NCBI RefSeq assembly: GCF_900129745.1
Contig: NZ_FQWS01000001.1
Span: 62,001-126,000 of the forward strand
Length of the DNA stretch: 64,000 bases
DNA from: Winogradskyella jejuensis
Lineage (GTDB): Bacteria; Bacteroidota; Bacteroidia; Flavobacteriales; Flavobacteriaceae
Direction of reading: 5' to 3'
Shown here piece by piece: positions 41,864 to 50,801 of the stretch. The notes beneath the pieces are model-generated. The model saw nothing but the letters and a program-made list of their open reading frames with translations, was not told the DNA's origin and made no database searches. Position 1 is the stretch's first letter. Every line of letters begins with the position of its first letter. The position numbers and the translations under genes are program-made.

Positions 41864-44722
41864 ATGAAAACATCTTTCTATAGATTGATTCGCTTTGCTT
41901 TTTGCAGCTTTTTAGCGTTTTCAATTTCAGCAAATGCTCAAGTAACTACTTCTCCAGAAAATCAAAAAACAGGAACCATTCCTTCTGATAATTTACCAAT
42001 TACACCAGATGTTAAAATTGGTAAATTACCAAATGGTCTCACCTATTACATTCAGAATAACGGGAAACCCGAAGATAAAGTAGAACTCCGTTTAGCCATA
42101 AAAGCGGGCTCTATTTTAGAAACCGAAGACCAAGTAGGTTTAGCCCATTTTATGGAGCATATGAACTTTAACGGAACTAAAAATTTCAAGAAAAATGAAC
42201 TTGTAGATTACTTGCAAGGCATAGGTGTTGAGTTTGGAGCTGATTTAAATGCTTACACCAGTTTTGATGAAACCGTATACATTTTGCCTATTCCAAGTGA
42301 TGACCCAGAGAAACTAGACAAAGGTTTTCAAATTCTTAATGACTGGGCAGGAAATGCTTTACTAACTGAAAAAGATATAGACGAAGAGCGAGGTGTAGTT
42401 ATAGAAGAATATCGTACGCGTCTTGGTGCAGCTACTCGAATGCAAAAAAACTATTTAGATAAAATTGCATACAAGTCTCGCTACGCAGAACGTTTACCTA
42501 TTGGAACAAAAGAAAATCTAGAAACTTTTGATTATGAAAGTGTAAGAAATTTTCAAAAAGATTGGTATAGACCAAACTTAATGGCTGTTATTGCTGTTGG
42601 TGATTTAGATGTTGAAACACTTGAGAAAAAAATCATTGAGAATTTTAGCGATTTAAAAAATCCTGAAAATCCTAAACCTCGTCAAGAGTATGGCTCAGAA
42701 AACCATGAAGGAACATTAGTAGCTATTGAATGGGACGAAGAAGCTACTTCGAGTCAAGTACAAATTTATTACAAAGACAAAGGACAACCTCAAAAAACAC
42801 TTACTGTAAAAGATTATAGAGATAATGTGGTTGAAGGTTTATTTGATCAAATGATTAATAATCGTTTAGCTGAGTTTAGTAATAAACCTAATCCGCCTTT
42901 CATTTTTGGGTTCTCATATAAAGGACAAATTATAGGAAATAAAGAAGCTTATCAGTCTTTCGCTCAAACAAACGAAACTGGTCAAATGGCAGCATTAAAA
43001 ACGCTCTTAGAAGAAAACGAACGTGTAAAACGTTATGGCTTTAAAGCTTCGGAATTTGAACGTGCTAAGAAAGATTATTTAGTTAGATTAGAACGCGCAT
43101 ACAAAAACAGAGACAAATTAGAATCTAATAGAATTGTTGGGCGCTATGTACAACACTTCTTAAAAGAAAATCCTGTCCCAGGGGAAGAATGGAGTTATAA
43201 CTTTGCTCAAAAAGAGTTGCCAAATATTAAGTTGAGTGAAGTCAATGCGTTAATCAAAGATTTTTTACATGATGACAACCGATTGGTTGTACTCACTGGT
43301 CCAAAAAAAGATGGTCTTAAAAAAGTAACCGAAGAAGAAGTTATTGCTCTTCTTGACGAAGTGAAAACATCTGACATAAAGGATTATGAAGACGAAGCTG
43401 TAAGAAGCGAAATGATGTCAGAAAAACCAGAAAAAGGAAGTATTGTAGACACTAAAGTGAACAACGCAGGACAATTAAATGAAACCACAACGCTCACTTT
43501 GAGCAACGGAGCAAGAATAACCTATAAGAAAACCGATTTTAAAAATGACGAAGTCTTATTTGATGCTTTTAGTTATGGAGGTTCATCTCTATACAGTGAT
43601 GAAGATTTCTTGCAAGTAGTGTATGCTAATGGCGGTTTGGCTGAAGCAAGCTTAGATGGTTTATCTAAAAATGATATGACCAAAATGATGTCTGGAAAAA
43701 TTGCTAGAGTTAGACCTTCAATAGGTGCTTTTTCAGAAAACTTAAGAGGTTCTGCATCACCAAAGGATTTGGAAACAATGTTTCAAATGATTCATTTGTA
43801 TTTCACCAAACTTGACAAAGATGATGAAGCTTTTGCCTCATATGTTAGTAAGCAAAAGGCCTTTTTATCAAACATAGCATCTAACCCAAATATTTCATTT
43901 TCTATAGAAGTCGGTAAATTTCTAAACGAAGGTAACCCAAGATTTAGTGGTTTGCCATCACCTGAAGATTTGGATAAAGCAAACTATGCCTTAGCTTACG
44001 AAAAATATAAAGAGCGCTTTGCAAATGCAGGAGACTTTAATTTCTACTTTGTTGGTAATGTAGATGAAGCTAAAATTAAAGATTTAGCGGAAACATATAT
44101 TGCATCTCTTCCTGATAACGGCAAAAGGGAAACTTATAATGTTCCTACTTTTAGACCAAAATATGGAGCTAACGAACTTGTTGTTAGAAAAGGTACAGAA
44201 CCAAAGAGTCAAGTACGCCTAAGTTGGTCTGGTGAAACTCAATACGATGTAGATGAAGCAAGAGCGTTTAATGCTCTAGCGGAAGCATTAAGTATTAAGC
44301 TTATTGAGAAACTCAGAGAGGAAGAAGGTGGTGTTTATGGTGCCGGAGCTAGAGGGTCTATTTCCAAAATCCCTTATGGGAGCTATAACTTCAGTATTTC
44401 ATTTCCTTGCGCACCCGAAAATGTTGATAAACTGATTGATGCTTCAATTGCTGAAGTACAAAAGCTAATTGATAATGGCCCAACAGATGAGGATTTAGAT
44501 AAAGTTAAAAAAGCAAAGTTACTATCTAGAAAAGACCAGTTAGAGCAAAATCGTTTTTGGCTTAATGTCATCAGAAGTGCTGACTATAATAAATCAGATA
44601 TCAATAATGTGCTTAAGTATGAAGAAAACATAAATGCTTTAACTAAAAAAGATTTGCAAAATGTTGCGCAAAAATATTTGACAAAAGGTTATTTAAGAGC
44701 AGTATTACTTCCTGAAGAATAG
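41864..44722 (+). CDS. Secreted M16-family zinc metallopeptidase
   Basis: A 952-residue peptidase with signal peptide (cut near SANAQ, residue 26). The inverted zinc motif HFMEH (His95, Glu98, His99) is followed about 75 residues later by a conserved Glu-containing helix (DEERGVVIEEYRTRL). The second M16 half (from about 500) has no zinc motif, as in other two-domain pitrilysin-type enzymes. They cut peptides enclosed in a clam-shell chamber. The gene stands alone and ends at a strong terminator. Confidence 0.92.
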   Translation: MKTSFYRLIRFAFCSFLAFSISANAQVTTSPENQKTGTIPSDNLPITPDVKIGKLPNGLTYYIQNNGKPEDKVELRLAIKAGSILETEDQVGLAHFMEHMNFNGTKNFKKNELVDYLQGIGVEFGADLNAYTSFDETVYILPIPSDDPEKLDKGFQILNDWAGNALLTEKDIDEERGVVIEEYRTRLGAATRMQKNYLDKIAYKSRYAERLPIGTKENLETFDYESVRNFQKDWYRPNLMAVIAVGDLDVETLEKKIIENFSDLKNPENPKPRQEYGSENHEGTLVAIEWDEEATSSQVQIYYKDKGQPQKTLTVKDYRDNVVEGLFDQMINNRLAEFSNKPNPPFIFGFSYKGQIIGNKEAYQSFAQTNETGQMAALKTLLEENERVKRYGFKASEFERAKKDYLVRLERAYKNRDKLESNRIVGRYVQHFLKENPVPGEEWSYNFAQKELPNIKLSEVNALIKDFLHDDNRLVVLTGPKKDGLKKVTEEEVIALLDEVKTSDIKDYEDEAVRSEMMSEKPEKGSIVDTKVNNAGQLNETTTLTLSNGARITYKKTDFKNDEVLFDAFSYGGSSLYSDEDFLQVVYANGGLAEASLDGLSKNDMTKMMSGKIARVRPSIGAFSENLRGSASPKDLETMFQMIHLYFTKLDKDDEAFASYVSKQKAFLSNIASNPNISFSIEVGKFLNEGNPRFSGLPSPEDLDKANYALAYEKYKERFANAGDFNFYFVGNVDEAKIKDLAETYIASLPDNGKRETYNVPTFRPKYGANELVVRKGTEPKSQVRLSWSGETQYDVDEARAFNALAEALSIKLIEKLREEEGGVYGAGARGSISKIPYGSYNFSISFPCAPENVDKLIDASIAEVQKLIDNGPTDEDLDKVKKAKLLSRKDQLEQNRFWLNVIRSADYNKSDINNVLKYEENINALTKKDLQNVAQKYLTKGYLRAVLLPEE

Positions 44723-44747
44723 TATTATTTTAAAAAATCTCACCATT

Positions 44748-44776
44748 AAAGAGCAACAAAATTGTTGCTCTTTTTT
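44748..44776 (+). terminator. Terminator after the M16 peptidase
   Basis: GAGCAACAA (44751-44759) pairs with TTGTTGCTC (44762-44770) and runs into TTTTTT. Confidence 0.85.
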
Positions 44777-44854
44777 ATTGGAACTGTTAACAACTTCCGT
44801 TTTCAAAACCCATAAATAATCGTATTTTTAGCCCTTATTTAACCAAATCAATTA

Positions 44855-45619
44855 ATGGGTAAAATCATAGCCATAGCAAACCAAAAAGGAGGCGTTGGTA
44901 AAACAACAACATCAGTAAACTTAGCCGCTTCACTAGGAGTTTTAGAAAAAAAAGTCTTACTTATAGACGTGGACCCACAAGCCAATGCAACATCTGGCTT
45001 AGGCATAGATGTAGATGCCGTGGAAGTTGGCTCCTACCAAGTGTTGGAGCATACAAAATCGGCAAAGGAGGCTATTGTATCCTCTAATGCGCCAAACGTA
45101 GATGTTATTCCTGCACATATCGACTTAGTTGCAATAGAAATTGAACTCGTCGATAAGGAAGAGCGCGAGTACATGCTAAAAAAAGCACTACAGGACATTA
45201 AAATCGATTACGATTACGTAATCATGGATTGTGCGCCTTCGCTAGGTTTATTAACTCTAAATGCACTAACAGCAGCAGATTCGGTTATTATTCCTATTCA
45301 ATGTGAATATTTTGCATTAGAAGGTCTTGGTAAACTTTTAAATACCGTAAAAAGTGTTCAGAAAATCCATAATGAAAATTTAGACATCGAAGGCATGTTA
45401 TTAACCATGTTCGACTCGAGATTACGTTTATCTAACCAAGTAGTTGAAGAAGTGCAAAAGCATTTTAGTGATATGGTTTTTGATACCATCATTCAAAGAA
45501 ATGTGCGTTTAAGTGAAGCACCAAGTTATGGTGAAAGCATCATCAACTATGATGTAAGCAGTCGTGGTGCGGCTAATTATCTTAACTTAGCAAAAGAAAT
45601 TATTAAAAAGAATTTATAA
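44855..45619 (+). CDS. parA: ParA/Soj chromosome-partitioning ATPase
   Basis: A 254-residue deviant Walker ATPase: KGGVGKTT at 10-17 with the signature lysine, then IDVDPQANATSGLG and the second Walker motif VIMDCAPSLG. With ParB it moves the replication origin region apart. It starts a conserved Flavobacteriia operon with parB, DUF5683, dapB and lepB. Its stop overlaps the ATG of parB. Confidence 0.96.
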   Translation: MGKIIAIANQKGGVGKTTTSVNLAASLGVLEKKVLLIDVDPQANATSGLGIDVDAVEVGSYQVLEHTKSAKEAIVSSNAPNVDVIPAHIDLVAIEIELVDKEEREYMLKKALQDIKIDYDYVIMDCAPSLGLLTLNALTAADSVIIPIQCEYFALEGLGKLLNTVKSVQKIHNENLDIEGMLLTMFDSRLRLSNQVVEEVQKHFSDMVFDTIIQRNVRLSEAPSYGESIINYDVSSRGAANYLNLAKEIIKKNL

Positions 45620-46521
45620 TGGCGAAGGCAACCAAAAAACAAGCTTTAGGGAGAGGTCTTTCTGCACTGCTCAAAGACCCAGAGAATGATATAAATTCTG
45701 CATCGGACAAAAACGCAGACAAAGTTGTTGGAAATATTGTTGAATTAGATGTTGAGGATATTGAACTTAATCCTTTCCAGCCTCGAACCAACTTTAATGA
45801 AGAAACACTTCGCGAATTGGCGTCTTCTATCAGAGAATTGGGAGTTATTCAGCCTATAACAGTCCGTAAACTAGCATTTAACAAATACCAGTTAATCTCT
45901 GGAGAACGTCGCTTTAGAGCCTCAATACTTATTGGAAACGCAACTATTCCGGCATACATTCGTATTGCTAATGACCAAGAGTCTTTGGAGATGGCTTTGG
46001 TTGAAAATATCCAACGTCACGATTTAGACCCAATAGAGATTGCCTTATCATACCAACGCTTAATTGATGAAATTAAATTAACGCAAGAGCAAATGAGTGA
46101 ACGTGTAGGTAAAAAACGCTCAACTATTGCTAACTATTTGCGTTTATTAAAACTTGACCCTATTATTCAAACAGGTATGCGAGATGGTTTTATTACTATG
46201 GGACATGGTCGCGCCATGATAAATATAGAGAGTCAAGTTGACCAACTAGAGGTTTACGAGAAAATCATCAGTAACAAGCTTTCTGTAAGGGCTACTGAAG
46301 CTTTAGTAAAAAGCCTAAATAATCCTAAAGCGCCAACTAGTATATCCGAAACTATTGAAATCCCTAAGCCTATTAAAAAAGGCATTGCGGCATTCTCGGA
46401 ATACTTTGGACACAAAATAGACGTTAAGGTAGCTAAGAATGGTAGTGGAAAGATTTCTATCCCTTTTCATTCTGAAGAAGATTTCAATCGTATTATAAAA
46501 TTGATCAAAAGTGCTAAATAA
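45619..46521 (+). CDS. parB: ParB/Spo0J centromere-binding protein
   Basis: A 300-residue ParB. The N-terminal tail GRGLSALLKD binds ParA, the CTPase/ParB box has LNPFQPRTNF and LISGERRFRAS, and the helix-turn-helix segment LTQEQMSERVGKKRSTIANYLRLL follows. A C-terminal dimerisation part ends near 300. It binds parS sites; I found no convincing parS in this window. It overlaps the next gene by 11 bases. Confidence 0.95.
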   Translation: MAKATKKQALGRGLSALLKDPENDINSASDKNADKVVGNIVELDVEDIELNPFQPRTNFNEETLRELASSIRELGVIQPITVRKLAFNKYQLISGERRFRASILIGNATIPAYIRIANDQESLEMALVENIQRHDLDPIEIALSYQRLIDEIKLTQEQMSERVGKKRSTIANYLRLLKLDPIIQTGMRDGFITMGHGRAMINIESQVDQLEVYEKIISNKLSVRATEALVKSLNNPKAPTSISETIEIPKPIKKGIAAFSEYFGHKIDVKVAKNGSGKISIPFHSEEDFNRIIKLIKSAK

Positions 46522-47113
46522 GCAAAGTTTTCTTTTACTCTTTTGCCTTTTATTAACTGTATCTGGGTTTTCTCAAGTACAAAAAGACAGTACAGTTAAT
46601 ACAACTGTTGATGAGCTGAATATAGACAAAGCTTTATTGTCTAAACGAGAAATTGACCCACTACGCCCATCAAAAGCTGCATTTTATTCCGCGATATTAC
46701 CAGGACTAGGACAAGCCTACAATAAAAAGTATTGGAAAATCCCTATCGTTCTTGGTGGTATTACTGGGGGTATATTAGTATATGATTTCAACAACAAACA
46801 GTACAACCGCTACAGAGATGCTTTTAAAAGACGCCTAGCTGGGTTTACAGATGATGAGTTTTTTGGAACTGGCGCAACGCCATTTATATCTGATGACGCA
46901 CTAATACGAGCACAACGGCAATTTCGTCGTAATAGAGATATTGCTATGTTGATTACAGTTGGTATTTATGTTTTAAATATTATTGATGCCAATGTAGATG
47001 CGCATTTGCTGCAGTTTAACGTTGATGAAAATCTAGCGATGCGACCACATTTTCAGTATAATCCTATGGAGAATTCTTCAGATTTAGGAGTCACCGTCAA
47101 TTTCAAATTTTAG
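46511..47113 (+). CDS. DUF5683-domain membrane protein (GTG start)
   Basis: A 200-residue protein with a signal peptide (LLLFCLLLTVSGFSQ) and the DUF5683 core KAAFYSAILPGLGQAYNKKYWKIP near residues 57-80, followed by two membrane helices. The function is unknown; the family regularly sits between parB and dapB in Flavobacteriia. The GTG at 46511 overlaps the parB end and is the only start that keeps the signal peptide. Confidence 0.87.
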   Translation: MLNKQSFLLLFCLLLTVSGFSQVQKDSTVNTTVDELNIDKALLSKREIDPLRPSKAAFYSAILPGLGQAYNKKYWKIPIVLGGITGGILVYDFNNKQYNRYRDAFKRRLAGFTDDEFFGTGATPFISDDALIRAQRQFRRNRDIAMLITVGIYVLNIIDANVDAHLLQFNVDENLAMRPHFQYNPMENSSDLGVTVNFKF

Positions 47114-47122
47114 AATAAGCAT

Positions 47123-47833
47123 ATGAGAATAGCGCTACTTGGTTACGGTAAAATGGGAAAGATTATTGAGCGCGTTGCTTTAGAGCGCGGCCATTCTATA
47201 AGCATTAAAGCGGATAGCAAAACAACAACACTAGATTTTTCTAAAACTGACGTAGCTATAGATTTCAGCCTACCTTCTACTGCAGTTTCAAATATTACAT
47301 CATCCATTAACGCCAATGTTCCTGTAATTTCGGGAACAACGGGTTGGTTAGATAAATACGATGATATTGTTGAGCATTGTAACAGAAAGAATGGTGCTTT
47401 TTTATACGCATCAAATTTTAGTTTGGGGGTTAATATCTTTTTTGAAGTCAATCGTGTTTTAGCTTCACTAATAGCAAATTATCCTGATTATAAATTAAAT
47501 ATTGAAGAAATTCATCATACCCAAAAACTAGACGCACCAAGCGGAACAGCCATTTCTCTTGCGGAAGACATCATAAAAAATTCAAATTATAAAAATTGGA
47601 CATTAGATGAAGATGAAGATGATTCTGATGCTATTAAAATTGAAGCCAAACGTATTGTAGATGTTCCAGGAACACATATTATCAATTACAATTCTGAAGT
47701 AGATGCAATAGAAATAAAACATACAGCGCATAATCGGGAAGGTTTTGCATTAGGTGCCGTTATTGCAGCTGAATGGATTGCTAATAAAAAAGGAGTCTTT
47801 AATATGAAAGACGTCCTTAAAATAAATGAATAA
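47123..47833 (+). CDS. dapB: 4-hydroxy-tetrahydrodipicolinate reductase
   Basis: A 236-residue NAD(P)H enzyme of the lysine and diaminopimelate pathway. The nucleotide site GYGKMGK is at the start, the family signature EIHHTQKLDAPSGTA near 132-146, and the end GFALGAVIAAEWIANKKG is normal. It feeds peptidoglycan precursor synthesis. The gene just after it is a four-helix-bundle insertion, not the usual lepB. Confidence 0.96.
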   Translation: MRIALLGYGKMGKIIERVALERGHSISIKADSKTTTLDFSKTDVAIDFSLPSTAVSNITSSINANVPVISGTTGWLDKYDDIVEHCNRKNGAFLYASNFSLGVNIFFEVNRVLASLIANYPDYKLNIEEIHHTQKLDAPSGTAISLAEDIIKNSNYKNWTLDEDEDDSDAIKIEAKRIVDVPGTHIINYNSEVDAIEIKHTAHNREGFALGAVIAAEWIANKKGVFNMKDVLKINE

Positions 47834-47846
47834 TGAAGATTGATAA

Positions 47847-48203
47847 ATGACTAATGATTTAAAGTATAGAACTAAAATATTTGCACATAATGCTATAAAG
47901 CTGGCTTCTAAACTGCCCAATGATTATTTATCAATTCATATCAAGAAACAACTAATAAGATGTTCAACTTCAGTTGCTGCAAATTATAGAGCTACTTGTT
48001 TAGCACAGTCTAAGAAAAGTTTTGTATCAAAAATCAGCATAGTTATCGAAGAAGTTGATGAAAGTCTTTTCTGGATAGAGTTTATTAAGGATGAAAAATT
48101 ATTGTCGCCAGATTTGTGTAAATCTATGTTAAAAGAAGCGGATGAATTGACAAGAATTTTTATTTCGTCAAGAAAAACCGCAAATTTGAACCTTAACAAT
48201 TAA
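47847..48203 (+). CDS. Four-helix-bundle (S23-like) protein, probable insertion in the operon
   Basis: A 118-residue all-helical protein of the family named after the 23S rRNA intervening sequence protein. The pattern is YRTKIFAHNAIKLASKLP, then CSTSVAANYRATCLAQSKKSFVSKI, and EADELTRIFISSRKTA near the end. The family often stands alone between unrelated genes and its role is unknown. Here it splits the dapB-lepB pair. It is flanked by AT-rich repeats (ATGAATAATGAAG before, AATTGTC-ATTA-GACAATT after) as is usual for this family. Confidence 0.85.
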   Translation: MTNDLKYRTKIFAHNAIKLASKLPNDYLSIHIKKQLIRCSTSVAANYRATCLAQSKKSFVSKISIVIEEVDESLFWIEFIKDEKLLSPDLCKSMLKEADELTRIFISSRKTANLNLNN

Positions 48204-48237
48204 TCAATTGTCATTAGACAATTAACATTACAAGAAT

Positions 48238-49860
48238 ATGAACTGGACAGAGTGGTTAATCTTTTTTCTAATAATACAAGTTATTCATGGTTTAGGAACT
48301 TGGAAACTTTACGTTAAAGCAGGAAGACAAGCTTGGGAAGCATTTATTCCACTATACAATGCCGTAATCTTAATGAAAATAATTACGCGCCCTTGGTGGT
48401 GGGTTATCCTTATATTTTTGCCAATCGTGAATCTTATTATGATTCCTGCAGTTTGGGTTGAAACGGCGAGAGGTTTTGGTAAAGACACTAAATTAGATGC
48501 ATTAATTTGTATACTTACACTTGGGTTTTACCTTTATTATCTTAACTATATAGAAGATGTTAGTTTTGTTGAAAACAGACGATTAAAACCTAAAACTTCT
48601 GCTGGTGAGTGGATAACTTCTATCCTATTTGCTATTGTTGCTGCAACCATTGTACACACTTACTTTTTTCAACCATTTGTAATTCCTTCTTCATCTCTTG
48701 AAAAATCACTTTTAGTTGGGGACTTTTTGGTCGTAAGTAAAATACATTATGGAGCCAGAGCTCCAATGACAACAGTAGGAACTCCAATGGTGCATGACAC
48801 GATTCCGGTTGCAGGCATCAAATCTTACTTATACAATGATAACTACGAGAAGCGAAATACTGCTTGGCAAAATAAGCTTCAACTACCCTATTTTAGATTT
48901 CCTGGATTTCAAAGCATAAAAAATAACGATTATGTTGTTTTTGGTCAGCCCGCAGACACGCTTAGGAATATGGATATTTTTACACCTGACCGTAATTACT
49001 ATAAGCCTATTGACAAGAAGACAAATCTTGTTAAACGTTGCGTTGCTATTCCTGGCGACACATTAGAAATCAGAGAAGGGTATGTTTATATCAATGGTAA
49101 GAAAAATGAGTTACCAGATAGAGCGCAACTACAATTCTCATATGATGTTAAGTTAAAAAACCCTCTAGCATCCCAAGCCGATGTTAATCGTATTCTTAAG
49201 GTTTTAGAGAGAGCAGATATTGATGACCCGTTTTATCAAATCTCTAACGGTACTTACCGTATTTCAGCAGCTTCAGATAAAGCTATTGCTGCATTTAAAA
49301 ATCACCCTGAAGTCGCATCAGTGAAAAAGAATATCCAAGAAAAAGGTGTATATGGGGATGTATTTCCACGTGACCCTTATTATTCTTGGAATGTTGACTT
49401 CTTTGGTCCATTATACATTCCAAAAGCAGGGACAACAACAGAGCTAACACCTCAAAATCTACCGCTTTACGATAGATTAATACAAGAATACGAAGGCCAT
49501 AATGTATATGTTAGAGGTAACGAGGTTGTATTAGACGGTAAAGTTGTTAACTCCTATACTTTTGAAAAAGACTACTATTGGATGATGGGAGACAACAGAC
49601 ATAACTCTGTTGATGCACGTGCTTGGGGTTATGTGCCTTTTGACCACGTTATTGGTAAACCTGTATTTATATGGATGAGTATTGATGGAATTAATAATGG
49701 TCTTAAAAATTGGAGTTTCCGTTGGGATAGAATTTTTACCACAGTTAATGGCGAAGGCGAACGTGTTTCTTATTTAATTCCGTTTCTAGTTGTCGTGTTT
49801 GGCTTAACTTTCTTTAACCGTTGGAGAAAGAAAAAGAAGTTAAAGTCTGAAGGCAAGTAA
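48238..49860 (+). CDS. lepB: Signal peptidase I with N-terminal membrane extension and large insert
   Basis: A 540-residue type I signal peptidase. Residues 1-115 form an extra multi-helix membrane domain (DUF5684-like), then a helix near 130 and the serine site PSSSL with Ser153. The catalytic lysine is Lys266 in VKRCVAIPGD, and the late motif GDNRHNSVDARAWGYVP is intact. An insert of about 170 residues separates the lysine from that motif, and a final helix precedes a basic tail. It cleaves signal peptides of exported proteins at the membrane. Confidence 0.95.
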   Translation: MNWTEWLIFFLIIQVIHGLGTWKLYVKAGRQAWEAFIPLYNAVILMKIITRPWWWVILIFLPIVNLIMIPAVWVETARGFGKDTKLDALICILTLGFYLYYLNYIEDVSFVENRRLKPKTSAGEWITSILFAIVAATIVHTYFFQPFVIPSSSLEKSLLVGDFLVVSKIHYGARAPMTTVGTPMVHDTIPVAGIKSYLYNDNYEKRNTAWQNKLQLPYFRFPGFQSIKNNDYVVFGQPADTLRNMDIFTPDRNYYKPIDKKTNLVKRCVAIPGDTLEIREGYVYINGKKNELPDRAQLQFSYDVKLKNPLASQADVNRILKVLERADIDDPFYQISNGTYRISAASDKAIAAFKNHPEVASVKKNIQEKGVYGDVFPRDPYYSWNVDFFGPLYIPKAGTTTELTPQNLPLYDRLIQEYEGHNVYVRGNEVVLDGKVVNSYTFEKDYYWMMGDNRHNSVDARAWGYVPFDHVIGKPVFIWMSIDGINNGLKNWSFRWDRIFTTVNGEGERVSYLIPFLVVVFGLTFFNRWRKKKKLKSEGK

Positions 49861-49872
49861 TTAGAAATCGCT

Positions 49873-50487
49873 ATGCTTTTGCACCCCACATACTTCCCAA
49901 ACATTTCACATTTTGTTGCAATGTTAAAAGATAATGCTATTACTTTTGAAGTATGTGATAATTACCAAAAGCAGACTTTTAGAAACCGTTGTGATATCTA
50001 TAGTGCTAATGGAAAACTATCTTTAACCATACCGGTATCTTATACTCAAAAGAAAAGACAGCAGTACAAAGATGTTGAAGTTTCCACAACTGAAAATTGG
50101 CAGCTTCAACATATCAAGTCTTTAGACTCAGCCTATCGGATGTCCCCATTTTATGAGTTTTATATTGATGATTTGGTGCCTTTATTTCAAAGGAAATTTA
50201 AGTATCTTTTAGACGTAAATTTAAAGTGTTTTGAGTTACTATCAGAATGTCTTGAAGTTTCATTAGACTACAAGTTAACCGAAGATTTTATCTTGCCAAA
50301 TACAACCGAAGATGATTTTAGGTATTTAGCAAATAGTAAAAAACTACCCGACTTAAACTTCGATACCTACACACAAGTCTTTTCAGAAAAGCACGGGTAT
50401 TTGAGTAATCTTAGCATATTAGATTTACTATTCAACGAAGGTCCAAACTCGGTAAACTATCTTGAAAATCAAATTCGTCATCTATGA
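49873..50487 (+). CDS. WbqC-family protein
   Basis: A 204-residue protein of the WbqC family: LHPTYFPNISHFVAML opens it and RFRNRCD-type contexts (FRNRCDIYSANGKLSLTIPV) follow. WbqC genes are found in polysaccharide clusters and beside lepB in Bacteroidota; the enzyme activity is uncertain. It follows lepB by 12 bases and overlaps the next gene by four (ATGA). Confidence 0.88.
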   Translation: MLLHPTYFPNISHFVAMLKDNAITFEVCDNYQKQTFRNRCDIYSANGKLSLTIPVSYTQKKRQQYKDVEVSTTENWQLQHIKSLDSAYRMSPFYEFYIDDLVPLFQRKFKYLLDVNLKCFELLSECLEVSLDYKLTEDFILPNTTEDDFRYLANSKKLPDLNFDTYTQVFSEKHGYLSNLSILDLLFNEGPNSVNYLENQIRHL

Positions 50488-50801
50488 TTTTTCAATCTAT
50501 TGCACATTATGGGATTCACTTTATCGGACCGCTAGTTGTCGCTTTATTATTTTTTAGAAAAAAATGGAAAATCGCTTTTGGTATCATGCTATTAGGCATG
50601 CTAATTGACTTAGACCATCTATTAGCTAACCCAATTTTTGACTCTAACCGTTGTAGCATTAATTTTCATATACTACATAGCTATTATGCTATTGGTATTT
50701 ATGTAATCCTATCGCTTTTAAAAGCGACTAGGCTCATTGGTATAGGTTTGCTTATACATATTTTAGCAGATGTTGTAGATTGTAGTTTTATGCTACTTTA
50801 A
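50484..50801 (+). CDS. DUF6122-family small membrane protein with conserved His/Asp
   Basis: A 105-residue protein with three membrane helices. Its conserved polar sites within or next to the helices are HYGIHF, DLDHLLA, FHILHS and HILADVVD. The pattern resembles YdjM-type (DUF457) metal-dependent membrane hydrolases in small form. The activity is unknown. Its end overlaps the convergent EEP gene by nine bases. Confidence 0.78.
   Translation: MIFQSIAHYGIHFIGPLVVALLFFRKKWKIAFGIMLLGMLIDLDHLLANPIFDSNRCSINFHILHSYYAIGIYVILSLLKATRLIGIGLLIHILADVVDCSFMLL

Noticed and set aside
49361..49376. Possible parS site (TTTCCACGTGACCC) within lepB
   Set aside because: It matches the known parS consensus at only about 12 of 16 positions and is not palindromic beyond CCACGTG; another weak match at 62099 is worse.
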